Shown: in pieces, positions 21,239 through 34,608 of the stretch
Layout: each line of letters starts with the position of its first letter
Position numbering within the stretch: the stretch's first letter is position 1
Assembly: GCA_035540975.1 (NCBI GenBank)
Contig: DATLFN010000167.1
Coordinates: 1-44,605 of the forward strand
Length of the DNA stretch: 44,605 nt
Direction: 5' to 3'
DNA from: Acidimicrobiales bacterium
GTDB lineage: Bacteria > Actinomycetota > Acidimicrobiia > Acidimicrobiales > GCA-2861595
The notes under the pieces: model-generated
Told to the model about the DNA's origin: nothing
The model's input: only the letters and a program-made list of their open reading frames with translations
Databases searched by the model: none
Translations under genes and position numbers: made by a program

Positions 21239-22423
21239 GTGCAGCGGGCGGGAATCATCAGTGAGCTGTTGAAGCGCGCCAACCTCACGCCCCCGGACCT
21301 CCTCGCCGCCGACGTGGCCGCGGCTATCTCCGATGCCGGCGGGAACCACCTGGTGATCTATGTCGTCGATTACGAGCAGCTCACCCTGCAGCCCGTCGCT
21401 CTCGCCACCGACCTGCTGGAAGATCGACCCGAGGGCGTCGGGGTGGCCGGCACCATGGCGGGCCGTGCATTCCAGCGCCAGGAGGTCGTCTGGGCCGAGA
21501 CGCCGAACGGCTGGCGCGTATGGGCGCCCCTCGTAGAGCGGGCCGAGCGCGTCGGCGTTCTCGAGCTGGGGTTCACGTCCGTCGACGACGAGATCGTGCG
21601 GCTGTCGGAAGACCTGGGGCGCCTCGTCGGCCATCTCCTCCACACGGCTGGCCGCTACACCGATCTCGTGGAGCTGCGCCGCCGGCGTCGGAGCCTGAGC
21701 CTGGCCGCCGAGATGCAGTGGGACATGCTGCTCCCGCCCCTCGCGTTCCATGCCCCCGAGGTGGCCATCGCCGGGTTGTTGGAGCCGGCCTACGAGGTGG
21801 CAGGCGACGGCTTCGACTACTCGCTCGACGGCGAGACGCTGAGCTTTCTGATGCTCGACGCCATGGGCCACGGGCTGCGCGCCGCGCTGGCCAGCACGCT
21901 CGCGCTGGCCGCCTACCGCCACGCCCGGCGGCGGGGCGACGGGCTGGCCGCCATCGCCCGCAGCATGGACGAGGCCCTGGCGTCGGAGTTCGAGGGCGAC
22001 ACGTTCGTCACCGGACACATCGGCTCCCTCGACACCGGCACCGGCCGCTTCCGGTGGGTCAACGCTGGTCACCCAGAGCCGATCCTCGCCCGCGGCGCCA
22101 GAGTCGTGGGGGAGGTCTCGTGCCCCCCCTGCTACCCGCTCGGGCTCGGGATTCTCGAGCCGGAGATCGGTGAGTGTCGGCTCGAGCCCAGCGATGCCTT
22201 GGTCTTCTACTCCGACGGCGTCACCGAGGCGCGCCCCGCCACGGACCGGCGTGACCAGTTCGGCCTCGATCGCCTGAAGGACCTCCTGGAGCGCAACCTC
22301 GGCGTGGGCCTGGTGGCGTCCGAGGTGCTGCGGCGAACGGTGGCCGCCGTGGTGGAGCACCGGGCCGAGCACCTCGAGGACGACGCCACCCTCGTCATGC
22401 TGGAGTGGCGCCCCGCCTCCTGA
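21239..22423 (+). CDS. SpoIIE-type PP2C serine phosphatase with GAF-like N-terminus
   Basis: 394 aa from GTG 21239. Residues about 15-140 resemble a degenerate GAF domain (HLVIYVVDYEQLTLQPVA, then GVLELGF). The SpoIIE phosphatase domain (about 160-394) has the metal-binding GDGFDYSLDG and LMLDAMGHGLRAALA, INAGH-like FRWVNAGHPEPIL, VFYSDGVTEARP and DDATLVML. Such phosphatases usually dephosphorylate anti-sigma-factor antagonists in partner-switching pathways. No anti-sigma factor or STAS gene is next to it. The stop is followed at once by a decayed IS110 fragment. Confidence 0.85.
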   Translation: MQRAGIISELLKRANLTPPDLLAADVAAAISDAGGNHLVIYVVDYEQLTLQPVALATDLLEDRPEGVGVAGTMAGRAFQRQEVVWAETPNGWRVWAPLVERAERVGVLELGFTSVDDEIVRLSEDLGRLVGHLLHTAGRYTDLVELRRRRRSLSLAAEMQWDMLLPPLAFHAPEVAIAGLLEPAYEVAGDGFDYSLDGETLSFLMLDAMGHGLRAALASTLALAAYRHARRRGDGLAAIARSMDEALASEFEGDTFVTGHIGSLDTGTGRFRWVNAGHPEPILARGARVVGEVSCPPCYPLGLGILEPEIGECRLEPSDALVFYSDGVTEARPATDRRDQFGLDRLKDLLERNLGVGLVASEVLRRTVAAVVEHRAEHLEDDATLVMLEWRPAS

Positions 22424-22429
22424 GCGTCT

Positions 22430-22579
22430 CCCGAACGGCGCGGCCCATGCGAGCAGACGCTTGAGCTTTGACGCGTTGGCGCGCACCTTCAGATTGCCGA
22501 CCTGGCGCTTGTCGTCGACCGCCACCACGGTGTGCGTCGTCTTGTGCGGGATCCCGATGAGCCGGCGCAGGTGGTGCAC
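22430..22579 (-). pseudogene. IS110-family transposase, N-terminal remnant
   Basis: The minus strand encodes LIGIPHKTTHTVVAVDDKRQ followed by VGNLKVRANASKLKRLLAWA and APFG. This is the RuvC-like start of IS110/IS1111 transposases, which normally reads GVDPHKTTHTVVAVD. The first catalytic aspartate is missing (GIPHK instead of G-D-PHK), and everything after about residue 50 is gone. It is therefore an inactive scar lying directly against the 3' end of the phosphatase gene. Confidence 0.75.
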
Positions 22580-22952
22580 AGGGCCCCGCCGGCGCGGCCG
22601 ATGCGAATGCCGGCGCTGCGGCTCTCCCCGGCTCGCTCGGCCTGCCCGAGCTCGAGGCCGGCCTGCCGGCGGCTCGCCGGGGTGTCGTGGCTACCCGGCG
22701 TCCGGCCTCGCCGGCCTCCGCCCTCGTTCCCGCTGCCTGGAGCCTCACCGATCGTGGACGCCGTCGTGTCGACGGTACCGGGCTCCTGCCGAGCGTCCGC
22801 GCCCTGCCGTCGGTGGGTGCGTCGCAGGGCGGCGCAGGGACGTCCGTCGGTTCCACCCGCGCCAACGCCGGGTAGCTTGGACGACCGTACGCCGGCGGCC
22901 TCGGGGCCGCCGGCACGCGGGTCGCCCGGCCGTTGCCACCGGGTGCACGAGG
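22580..22952. other. Gap with no recognisable gene
   Basis: About 370 bp of very GC-rich sequence between the IS110 scar and the GH130 gene. It is open in several frames but the translations are Arg/Pro-rich low-complexity sequence with no domain. It may contain the GH130 promoter. No structured RNA or further transposase sequence was seen. Confidence 0.5.
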
Positions 22953-24038
22953 GTGAGCCGCTCCTCGGCCGTCCGAGGTCCCGTCGCCCACCCGCCGGAG
23001 CGGTCGAGTCGAGAGGCAGGGCCTGCGCTGAGCCTGTTCACCAAGTTCGAGCAACCCATCCTCGGGCCGGTGGCCCACTCGTGGTGGGAGTCCCGCGCCG
23101 TGTTCAACCCGGGCGTGACCCACCGCGACGGCCTGTTCCACCTCCTGTACCGGGCGGTGTCGGCCGACGACCGGCCGCCCGAGTACGTCTCCCGGCTGGG
23201 CTACGCCACGAGCGCCGACGGCATCGAGTTCACCCGCCAGGGCGCCGGTCCGGTGTTCGAGCCGGGCCCCGACGTCCCGTACGACCGCCACGGTGTGGAG
23301 GACCCGCGCATCACCGTTCTGGACGGGACGGTGTACGTCACCTACGTGGCGATCGACGTACCCGCACTCACCCGTTCGAAGCTGTCGCGAACGGCCCTGG
23401 CCGTCACCACCGACTTCACCAGCTTCGAGCGCCTCGGCCTGTTGACGCCGCTCCCCGACATCGACGACCGGGACTGGGCCCTGTTCCCGCAGCGCTTCGA
23501 CGGGCGGTACGTGATGCTGACCCGTCCCCAGAGCGTCAACGACCGGCTCGAGTACGTGAAGTGGAGGACCACCGACGAGCCGGCCGGGATCTGGCTGGCC
23601 ACGTCACCCAGCCTCACCCGCTGGGTGATGGACCCGGCCGGCGGGAACCCCGAGGAGGTGCGGGGGCTGGCGCCGCAGCAGCCGTGGGAGGGCGTGAAGA
23701 CAGGGATCGGGCCGCCGCCGATCGAGACGGACGACGGGTGGCTCGCCATCTACCACGGCAAGGACCGCGACAACGCCTACTACGGCGGCCTCGCCCTGCT
23801 CGACAGGGACGAGCCCAGCCGGGTCGTCGCCCGCCTCCCCGAGCCGTTCCTCCGCCCCGAGCTGCCGTGGGAGCGCAGGGGTGACCTGGACGACTGCGTC
23901 TACCCGTCGGGCGCCGTCGTGAAGGACGGCACCTTGTTCGTGTACTACGGCGCCACGGACGACAAGTGCGGCGTGACCACCGCCCCGCTGGACGGCGTCC
24001 TCAAGGAGCTGCGCAGGCATCCCGCCCGCTCGGGCTGA
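22953..24038 (+). CDS. GH130-family glycoside phosphorylase
   Basis: About 335-360 aa depending on start. The protein belongs to glycoside hydrolase family 130, inverting phosphorylases acting mostly on beta-mannosides. Family-like stretches: WESRAVFNPGV, HGVEDPRIT (catalytic acid region), FPQRFDGRYVMLTRPQ, KTGIGPPPI, IYHGKD and CVYPSGAVV...YYGATDDKCG, covering all five blades of the propeller fold. There is no signal peptide, so it is cytoplasmic. Homology begins near 23030 (LFTKFEQPILGP). GTG 22953 is the nearest standard in-frame start; a CTG at 23028 is possible. Its 3' end overlaps the convergent glycosyltransferase by 38 bp. Confidence 0.82.
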   Translation: MSRSSAVRGPVAHPPERSSREAGPALSLFTKFEQPILGPVAHSWWESRAVFNPGVTHRDGLFHLLYRAVSADDRPPEYVSRLGYATSADGIEFTRQGAGPVFEPGPDVPYDRHGVEDPRITVLDGTVYVTYVAIDVPALTRSKLSRTALAVTTDFTSFERLGLLTPLPDIDDRDWALFPQRFDGRYVMLTRPQSVNDRLEYVKWRTTDEPAGIWLATSPSLTRWVMDPAGGNPEEVRGLAPQQPWEGVKTGIGPPPIETDDGWLAIYHGKDRDNAYYGGLALLDRDEPSRVVARLPEPFLRPELPWERRGDLDDCVYPSGAVVKDGTLFVYYGATDDKCGVTTAPLDGVLKELRRHPARSG

Positions 24039-24861
24039 GATGACCAAGGCGGGGACAACCCTCGGCCACCCACTGCCGGTACCAGGCGTCCCAGCCACCG
24101 CGGCGGCCGTGGCGGTCCTCCCAGTCGTCGGGCCTGGGGAAGATGTCGCCGTGGTCGAGCGCACGGCACACGTTGTCGCGGTCGGCCAGGAACCGGTAGC
24201 CGAGCCGGTCGGCAACGACCGCGACCGTCACGTTGTCGTAGGAGTAGAAGAGCCGGTCGTGGTCCTCGGCGAAGCCGCCGACGTCGTGGAAGGCCTGGAG
24301 CGGGGCCGCCGCCCAGTTGAGCTCCCACCCGAACGCGGTGGTGGGCGACCGGCCGGGTGGGAACCGGAAGCGGCTATCGTCGACCCGTACCAGCTGGTCG
24401 GGCGGCTCGGTGAAGGGCTCGGCGAAGATCGTGACCTTGCCGTCGAGGCGGTGGACCGGTGCCGGGAGCCGGTAGGTGGCGGTGACGCCGGTGACGAACG
24501 CCCGGCCGCCGTGCTCGCGGTGGGCGTCCCAGAACCGCCGGAGGCCGTCCGCCTCGACCCAGATGTAGTCCTGGAGGCTGACGACCAGCTCGCCGCGGCA
24601 GTGCCGCAGGGCCTCGTTGTGCGAACGGTTCAGGCTCCACAGCGCTCCGTCGGCCCGGGGCGCCGCGATGTGGCGCAGGCGAGGGTCGTCGACGTAGGCG
24701 GCCACCTCCTCGTGGCGCCAGTCGTACCGCTCGTCGCACAGCACCCACTCGAAGTCCTGGACGGTCTGGTTGCGCAGCGCCGCCCACGTGACGTCGATCG
24801 ACCCCGGGCGGCTGGTCACCGTGAGGACCGACACCGACGGCGCCGGAGGCCCGGAAGGCAT
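24001..24861 (-). CDS. Glycosyltransferase family 2 protein
   Basis: 286 aa GT-A type transferase. It opens with a nucleotide-sugar binding strand (VSVLTVTSRPGSIDVTWAAL), then NQTVQDFEWVLCDE, ALWSLNRSHNEALRHCRGEL, and VSLQDYIWVE at the position of the usual acidic DxD loop, so the metal site is atypical. A later FAEDHDRLFYSYDN fits the catalytic ED motif region of GT2 enzymes. There are no membrane helices. Sugar and acceptor are unknown. It ends inside the 3' end of the convergent GH130 gene, which hints at linked mannoside metabolism, though convergent genes are not co-transcribed. The ATG lacks a strong ribosome site. Confidence 0.8.
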   Translation of the reverse strand: MPSGPPAPSVSVLTVTSRPGSIDVTWAALRNQTVQDFEWVLCDERYDWRHEEVAAYVDDPRLRHIAAPRADGALWSLNRSHNEALRHCRGELVVSLQDYIWVEADGLRRFWDAHREHGGRAFVTGVTATYRLPAPVHRLDGKVTIFAEPFTEPPDQLVRVDDSRFRFPPGRSPTTAFGWELNWAAAPLQAFHDVGGFAEDHDRLFYSYDNVTVAVVADRLGYRFLADRDNVCRALDHGDIFPRPDDWEDRHGRRGGWDAWYRQWVAEGCPRLGHLSPSGRDACAAP

Positions 24862-24935
24862 CGCCCGAGAGGCTACGGCCGTTCCCGATCACCCGCCCGC
24901 CGCGTGCGCGCCGGGCTGCCGCGGCCGGCTGGGCG

Positions 24936-25140
24936 GCTGGTCGCTCAGGTCGTCGTCGCCAGCCGCCGCTACGAGCGCGAGGTCCACGCCAGGGCGGTGA
25001 CGGCGATCCCGATCAGACCGGCGACGGTGAAGAGCAGGGCGATCCCGGGCTCGGGGCCGGCCCCGTACCAGCCGCCGATCCAGTCGGCTCCGGCGCCGTC
25101 GGTCATGAACGGCATGAACACCGCCACCGCGCTCCGTGTC
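24936..25140 (-). pseudogene. C-terminal remnant of an MFS transporter
   Basis: The minus strand reads SAVAVFMPFMTDGAGADWIG, then GPEPGIALLFTVAGLIGIAV and TALAWTSRS followed by TAG, then RRLATTT and TGA. This looks like the last one to two helices of an actinobacterial major-facilitator exporter, with a nonsense TAG where a tyrosine would be expected. No transporter sequence continues upstream. The piece is a relic between the glycosyltransferase and the phosphatase gene. Confidence 0.45.
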
Positions 25141-25273
25141 AGCACACCCGCCGCCCCGGTGTACCGTTTTCGCGCTGAGCAGGAGGGGGGCGGGCGACGA
25201 CTCGGCTCGAGCAGGGCGTGGCCCCGCACCGAGCCAGGCGCCGGAACTGCACCCCGGGACACCAGGAGTCGGG

Positions 25274-26965
25274 ATGCAGCGGTACGAAGGCTTCGTGCGG
25301 TGGTCGGACTCAGCCGGGCGCGACGAGTTCGACCCCAGCCGCTCCGGGGCCGTCCTCACCCAGTGGCTCGAGGCTCTCTACGAGTCACACGTCCTGTTCT
25401 CCGGCCTGCTCGACCGCGGCGGCCACCTGGTGGAGGCCAACCGCCTCGCCATCGAGGGGTGTGGATTCGTCCGCAGCGAGACCCTCGGCCAGCCGTACTG
25501 GGACTGCGGGTGGTGGAGGCCCGACCCGGCGCTGTCCGCCACCGTGGAGGGTTGGTGCAGGGAGGCGGTGCGTACGGGCCGGTCGCTGCGGGCCGTGTGC
25601 CGCTACTTCCGGGGCGACGGCACCACCGGCATGGTCGAGTTCAACCTGGACCCCATCTTCGACCGCCACACGCCCGGTTCCCCCGTCACCCACCTGGTGA
25701 CGACCGGCCTCGACATCTCCGAGCTGCTGGCCACCCAGGCCGAGCGGGAGGACCGGCTCCAGGCCGAGACGGCGGCCAGCCGGAGGACCGAGCGGCGCCT
25801 GCGGGGCGCCCTCGACGCCATGCTCGACAACGTCGCCATCACCCGGGTCGTCCGCGACGACTCCGGGGCCATCGTCGATTTCGAGGTGGAGTACGCGAAC
25901 CACCGTGCCGCGGCGGCCGCCGGCCGGCCGGCCGAGGAGCTGGTCGGGGCGCGCCTGCACGAGCTCCACGCCGCCTGGCGCGACCCCGACATCCTGGAAC
26001 GTGTGGTGGAGGTGGTCGCCACGGGCGAGCCGTTCGTCGCCGAGCGGCTGCCGTACGCCGATCCGACCGCCGGCGGCGAGGGCGGTGGCGAGGGCGGTGG
26101 CGAGGGCGGAGCGCGGGCTGGCGGCGAGCCCGGGTCGGGGTTCTGGGACGTGCAGGTCGCCCGCCTCGACGAAGGCTTCATCGCCGCCTACCGCGACGTC
26201 ACCGCCATCGTGCGGACGGAGGAGGCCGCCCGCCTGGCCAGGGCCGTCGCCGACCGCGAGCGGACGGCCACCGAGGTGCTCCAGGGTGCCGCCCTGCCCG
26301 CCCACCTCCCGACGTTGCCGGGCGTCGACATCGGCGTGCACTACCGGCCGGCGAGCGTCGAGATCCCCATCGGAGGCGACTGGTACGACGTGGTGATGCC
26401 GGGCGGCGACCGGGTCGTGCTCGTGATCGCCGACGTCGCCGGCCACGGGCCCGAGGCCGCCGGCTACATGCTGCAGCTGCGCAACGTCATTCGCGCCATC
26501 GCCGTCGAGGAGACCGACCCGGCTGAGCTGCTGCGGCGCGCCAACGATGTCGCCGTGGCACTGGCCGAGCCGGAGGGGCCGTTCGCCACCTGCTGCGTCG
26601 CCACCGTCGACCGCGACCGGGCACGCCTGCGGTGGGCGGTCGCCGGGCACATCCCCCCGGTGGTCCGGCACAAGGGGCGTCGGGCCGCCTGGCTGCGGTC
26701 GCGGGCCGGGTGCCCGCTGGGCGTCGAGCGGGGAGCCACCTTCACCACCAGCGAGGAGAGCCTGGCGGTGGGAGACCGGATCGTCCTGTTCACCGACGGG
26801 CTGGTCGAGACGAAGACGGCGTCGATCGACGAGGGCATGCGCCGCCTCCTGGGGAGCGTCGACGCGTCGGAGGCCATGCCCGCCGGGCCGGCAGCCGAGT
26901 GGCTGGCGGCGAACGTCAGCTCGGGCGACGACGACGTCGCCCTCATCACCCTCGACGTCACCTGA
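25274..26965 (+). CDS. PAS-PAS-SpoIIE PP2C phosphatase
   Basis: 563 aa, ATG 25274 with GGAG six bases upstream. PAS 1 (about 28-155) includes HLVEANRLAIEGCGF and a PAC-like VTTGLDISELL. PAS 2 (about 180-315) is interrupted near residues 266-280 by a glycine/glutamate-rich insert (GGEGGGEGGGEGG) encoded by short tandem repeats. The SpoIIE domain (about 345-563) has HYRPASVEIPIGGDWYDVV, VIADVAGHGPEAAGYM, WAVAGHIPPVV, VLFTDGLVET and DDDVALITL. It is predicted to be a cytoplasmic PAS-sensing Ser/Thr phosphatase in a partner-switching pathway, second of its type in this window. A double hairpin separates it from the convergent katG. Confidence 0.85.
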   Translation: MQRYEGFVRWSDSAGRDEFDPSRSGAVLTQWLEALYESHVLFSGLLDRGGHLVEANRLAIEGCGFVRSETLGQPYWDCGWWRPDPALSATVEGWCREAVRTGRSLRAVCRYFRGDGTTGMVEFNLDPIFDRHTPGSPVTHLVTTGLDISELLATQAEREDRLQAETAASRRTERRLRGALDAMLDNVAITRVVRDDSGAIVDFEVEYANHRAAAAAGRPAEELVGARLHELHAAWRDPDILERVVEVVATGEPFVAERLPYADPTAGGEGGGEGGGEGGARAGGEPGSGFWDVQVARLDEGFIAAYRDVTAIVRTEEAARLARAVADRERTATEVLQGAALPAHLPTLPGVDIGVHYRPASVEIPIGGDWYDVVMPGGDRVVLVIADVAGHGPEAAGYMLQLRNVIRAIAVEETDPAELLRRANDVAVALAEPEGPFATCCVATVDRDRARLRWAVAGHIPPVVRHKGRRAAWLRSRAGCPLGVERGATFTTSEESLAVGDRIVLFTDGLVETKTASIDEGMRRLLGSVDASEAMPAGPAAEWLAANVSSGDDDVALITLDVT

Positions 26966-26987
26966 GCCGTTCGCCCGTCCGGTCGGG

Positions 26988-27032
26988 CCACCGGCGCCGG
27001 ACGCGCCGGTGGCCGCCGGAGCGGCGGCCACC
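26988..27032. terminator. Two overlapping hairpins between convergent genes (bidirectional terminator)
   Basis: Hairpin A: CCACCGGCGC (26988-26997) pairs with GCGCCGGTGG (27003-27012). Hairpin B: GGTGGCCGCC (27008-27017) pairs with GGCGGCCACC (27023-27032). Each stem is 10 bp and perfect with a 5-nt loop. They share GGTGG at 27008-27012, so only one can form fully at a time. They sit between the stops of the phosphatase (26965) and katG (27056). Confidence 0.7.
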
Positions 27033-27055
27033 GGTCGTCCCTGCGGTGCGCTCGG

Positions 27056-29753
<2,698 letters not shown>

Positions 29754-29759
29754 GGGGTC

Positions 29760-29789
29760 ACCCTAGCCGCGACTCTGGGGTGGGTCCAA
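29760..29789 (-). promoter_or_regulatory. furA-katG promoter, predicted leaderless
   Basis: On the minus strand TTGGAC (29789-29784) and TAGGGT (29765-29760) are spaced by 18 bp. The GTG start of furA begins six bases after the -10 box, so transcription should start at or next to the start codon. The unusually A/T-rich stretch just upstream (about 29785-29805, AACGGAACAAGATTTGG on the minus strand) is a candidate FurA operator. Confidence 0.5.
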
Positions 29790-29829
29790 ATCTTGTTCCG
29801 TTCGATTGCGGGGGCGGCGGCGGGCCCGG

Positions 29830-32175
<2,346 letters not shown>

Positions 32176-32298
32176 GTGCCCCGCCGCCGACTGCTCGTCC
32201 GGCTTCACATGCGTGCGGCCCGTGCCATGGCCGCCGGCGTCATGCCGACCACGGTACGCGACGGCGTCACGCCGCCGGTCTCCCATGTCGCCTGTTCG

Positions 32299-32337
32299 TG
32301 CGGCAAGAAGGGGCGAATATCGCCCGTTCTTGCCGCA
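32299..32337. repeat. Palindromic repeat element, copy 1
   Basis: A 39-bp near-perfect palindrome: TGCGGCAAGAA (32299-32309) pairs with TTCTTGCCGCA (32327-32337), then one mismatch, then an inner 6-bp stem GGGCGA/TCGCCC around a 3-nt loop. It lies between the uvrA-like gene and the gamma-glutamyltransferase gene. A second copy with the same 10-11 bp + mismatch + 6 bp design and 16 identical bases (GCGGCAAGAAGGGGCG) is at 41491-41529. Confidence 0.8.
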
Positions 32338-32436
32338 TGAACGGTCCGGGGGCGGTGGTGCGCCGCAGCCTGTCGCCCGCAACCGGCCCGGCCCGCCGTG
32401 GTCGAAGGTCCCCGCCGACGGCGGAGCGTGACGGTG

Positions 32437-34221
32437 TTACGGGCTCTCGACCAGGGCGCTGCCGCCGCCCCGCCGGCGCGCCTCGGCCACGGCCTGCACC
32501 CGGCCCCCGGGCAGGAAGGCGATCCCGGTGGCCGCCCCGATCTCGGCCGTGGTGTTGAAGGTGTGGCCGCGGGCCCGGAGGGCGGCTGCTTCGGGCGTGG
32601 CCAGGAAGGCGGGCTCGACCACGGTGGCCGCCGTGTTGCGCTGCGACAGCCGCGGTGCCTCCAGGGCGGCGGGAAGAGTCAGCCCCAGGTCCAGGTGGCC
32701 GACCAGGATCTGCAGGACGGTGGTGATGATCATGGACCCGCCCGGCGACCCCACGGCCAGGAGCGGGGCGCCGTCGCGCAGGACGATGGTGGGCGCCATG
32801 GAGCTGCGGGGCCGCTTGCCCCCCTCCACCCGGTTGGGGTGGGTGGTGGAGTCGAAGTTGAAGTCGGTGAGCTCGTTGTTGAGCAGGAACCCCCAGCCGG
32901 GGACCACCACGCCGTTCCCGCCCACCGATTCGATCGTGTACGTGTACGACACCACGTTGCCCGCCCGGTCCGAGACCGTGAGGTGGGTGGTGGACCCGGA
33001 CCGCTCGGACGTGGCAGCCGCCGTGCCCTCGGCCGGGACGCCGCCGTCGTAGGGGCGGGGGTCGCCGGGCGGCACCGGGCTGGTGGCCGACGTCTCGCCC
33101 ACGAGGGCCCGGCGCTCGGCCGCGAACCCGTCGGAGAGCAGGCCCCGTAGGGGGACGCGGAAGTAGCCGGGGTCGCCCACCCAGGCGTTGCGGTCGGCGA
33201 ACGACAGCCGGGAGGCCTCGAGGTACAGGTGGAGGGCCCGCTCCAGGGTGGTGCCGCCCAGGTCGAACCCCTCGAGGATGTTGAGGGCCTCGCCCACGGT
33301 GGACCCGCCGCTCGACGGCGGGCCCATGCCGTACACGTCCAGGCCCCGGTAGCCGACCCGGGTGGGCGGCCGCTCGGGGGCCACGTACGCCTTCAGGTCG
33401 CGCATGGTCATCACGCCCGGGCGCCAGCGGTGGTCGGCCCCCGGGGCCAGCGGCGGCTGCCGGACGGCCGTCACCATGGCGTCGGCGATGGCGCCCCGGT
33501 AGAAGCCCTTGGGCCCGAGGCGGGCGATGCGCTCGTAGGCCCGGGCCAGGTCGGGGTTGCGGAAGACGCTGCCCACGTCGGGGGGCGTGCCGTCGGGCTC
33601 GAGGAACAGCGCGGCCGTGGAGGTGATGTCGTCGAAGAAGTCGGCGTTGGCCGCCACCTGGTCGAAGAAGACCTGGTCGACCACGAATCCCTGGCGGGCG
33701 ACCCTGATGGCGGGCCGGAGGGCGTCGCGCAGGGATCCGGTGCCGTAACGGGCCAGGGCGTCGGCCCATCCCTGGACCGTGCCCGGGACGCCCGCCGACA
33801 GGCCGCTCCACCGGGCCTCCCCGAAGGGCAGCGGGGCGCCGCCCTCGAAGAACGACATCGGGTGCATGGCCGCCGGGGCCGTCTCGCGGTGGTCGATGGT
33901 GGTGACGGACCGGTCGGCCGCCCGGTGGATCACGAAGAACCCGCCGCCGCCGATCCCGGCGGAGAAGGGCTCGGTCACGCCGAGCACCGCGGCTGCCGCC
34001 ACCGCCCCGTCGACCGCGTTCCCGCCCGCCCGCATCACCTCCATGGCGGCCTCCGACGCCTCCAGCTGCACCGTGGCCGCCGCAGCGCCCGACCCCTCGG
34101 CCACCGGCTGCTGGCCGGCCCGGGCGCCGGCCGGCGGCGCCGCGCCGAGCCCCACCACGACGCAGCTGGCCGTCACGGCCCACGTCGTCGCCCTCCGCCG
34201 CCAGCTGAACGCTCGCCCCAT
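32437..34221 (-). CDS. ggt: Secreted gamma-glutamyltransferase
   Basis: 594 aa. A signal peptide precedes the enzyme (RRRATTWAVTASCVVVGLG, ending AGARA). The N-terminal fold has ASEAAMEVMRAGGNAVDGAV and GIGGGGFFVIH. The autocatalytic threonine lies in SGSTTHLTVSDRAGNVVS, where the chain is normally cut into large and small subunits. The glycine loop GSPGGSMIITTV is part of the active site. It should cleave the gamma-glutamyl bond of glutathione and related peptides outside the membrane. The ATG at 34221 is preceded by GGGAGGACGAGG. It is divergent from the LVIVD gene, with 387 bp between. Full length, no defects seen. Confidence 0.92.
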   Translation of the reverse strand: MGRAFSWRRRATTWAVTASCVVVGLGAAPPAGARAGQQPVAEGSGAAAATVQLEASEAAMEVMRAGGNAVDGAVAAAAVLGVTEPFSAGIGGGGFFVIHRAADRSVTTIDHRETAPAAMHPMSFFEGGAPLPFGEARWSGLSAGVPGTVQGWADALARYGTGSLRDALRPAIRVARQGFVVDQVFFDQVAANADFFDDITSTAALFLEPDGTPPDVGSVFRNPDLARAYERIARLGPKGFYRGAIADAMVTAVRQPPLAPGADHRWRPGVMTMRDLKAYVAPERPPTRVGYRGLDVYGMGPPSSGGSTVGEALNILEGFDLGGTTLERALHLYLEASRLSFADRNAWVGDPGYFRVPLRGLLSDGFAAERRALVGETSATSPVPPGDPRPYDGGVPAEGTAAATSERSGSTTHLTVSDRAGNVVSYTYTIESVGGNGVVVPGWGFLLNNELTDFNFDSTTHPNRVEGGKRPRSSMAPTIVLRDGAPLLAVGSPGGSMIITTVLQILVGHLDLGLTLPAALEAPRLSQRNTAATVVEPAFLATPEAAALRARGHTFNTTAEIGAATGIAFLPGGRVQAVAEARRRGGGSALVESP

Positions 34222-34439
34222 CCTCGTCCTCCCGTCGCCGGGGGCCCAGCTTCCCAGCGCCGGACGATCCATGACAAGCCCCTCGGCGTGGAATGGGCCG
34301 CGTGCCGCCGTCGGCCGCTCGCCCTGGGCGCTCGAAGTGCCTCCGGCGGCGACGGAACGGTGCCTGTCCCCGGGACCGACGGGCGCCCCGCGCCCGCGGG
34401 GCCGCGACGTGGACCGGTTCCCGAGGCCGGCCCGCACCC

Positions 34440-34468
34440 TGGACGCCGCCTGGCGCTCCGGGCATACT
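34440..34468 (+). promoter_or_regulatory. Candidate promoter of the LVIVD-type gene
   Basis: TGGACG (34440-34445) and CATACT (34463-34468) are separated by exactly 17 bp in the 387-bp gap between the divergent ggt and LVIVD genes. Transcription would start about 135 bp upstream of the ATG. The rest of the gap shows no gene. Confidence 0.35.
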
Positions 34469-34608
34469 GCGCAGAAGCGCCCGAACGGGCGCCGAGGCAG
34501 GTTCGCGGCGTGCGAGGTCGCTTCGCAGTGGCGCCGGCTCGGCCGGCTGAGCGCCCCGACGGCGCCACCGCGTCCGCGATCTCGCCTGCCGCCACGAGAA
34601 GGGGGCCC

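Noticed and set aside
24040-26526. Long plus-strand open frame across the glycosyltransferase and into the phosphatase
   Set aside because: It is an antisense/out-of-frame shadow; glycosyltransferase motifs lie on the minus strand and phosphatase motifs in another plus frame.
34222-34608. A small gene in the ggt-LVIVD gap
   Set aside because: Frames there are open only because of high GC; translations are Pro/Arg/Ala-rich without a start signal or domain.
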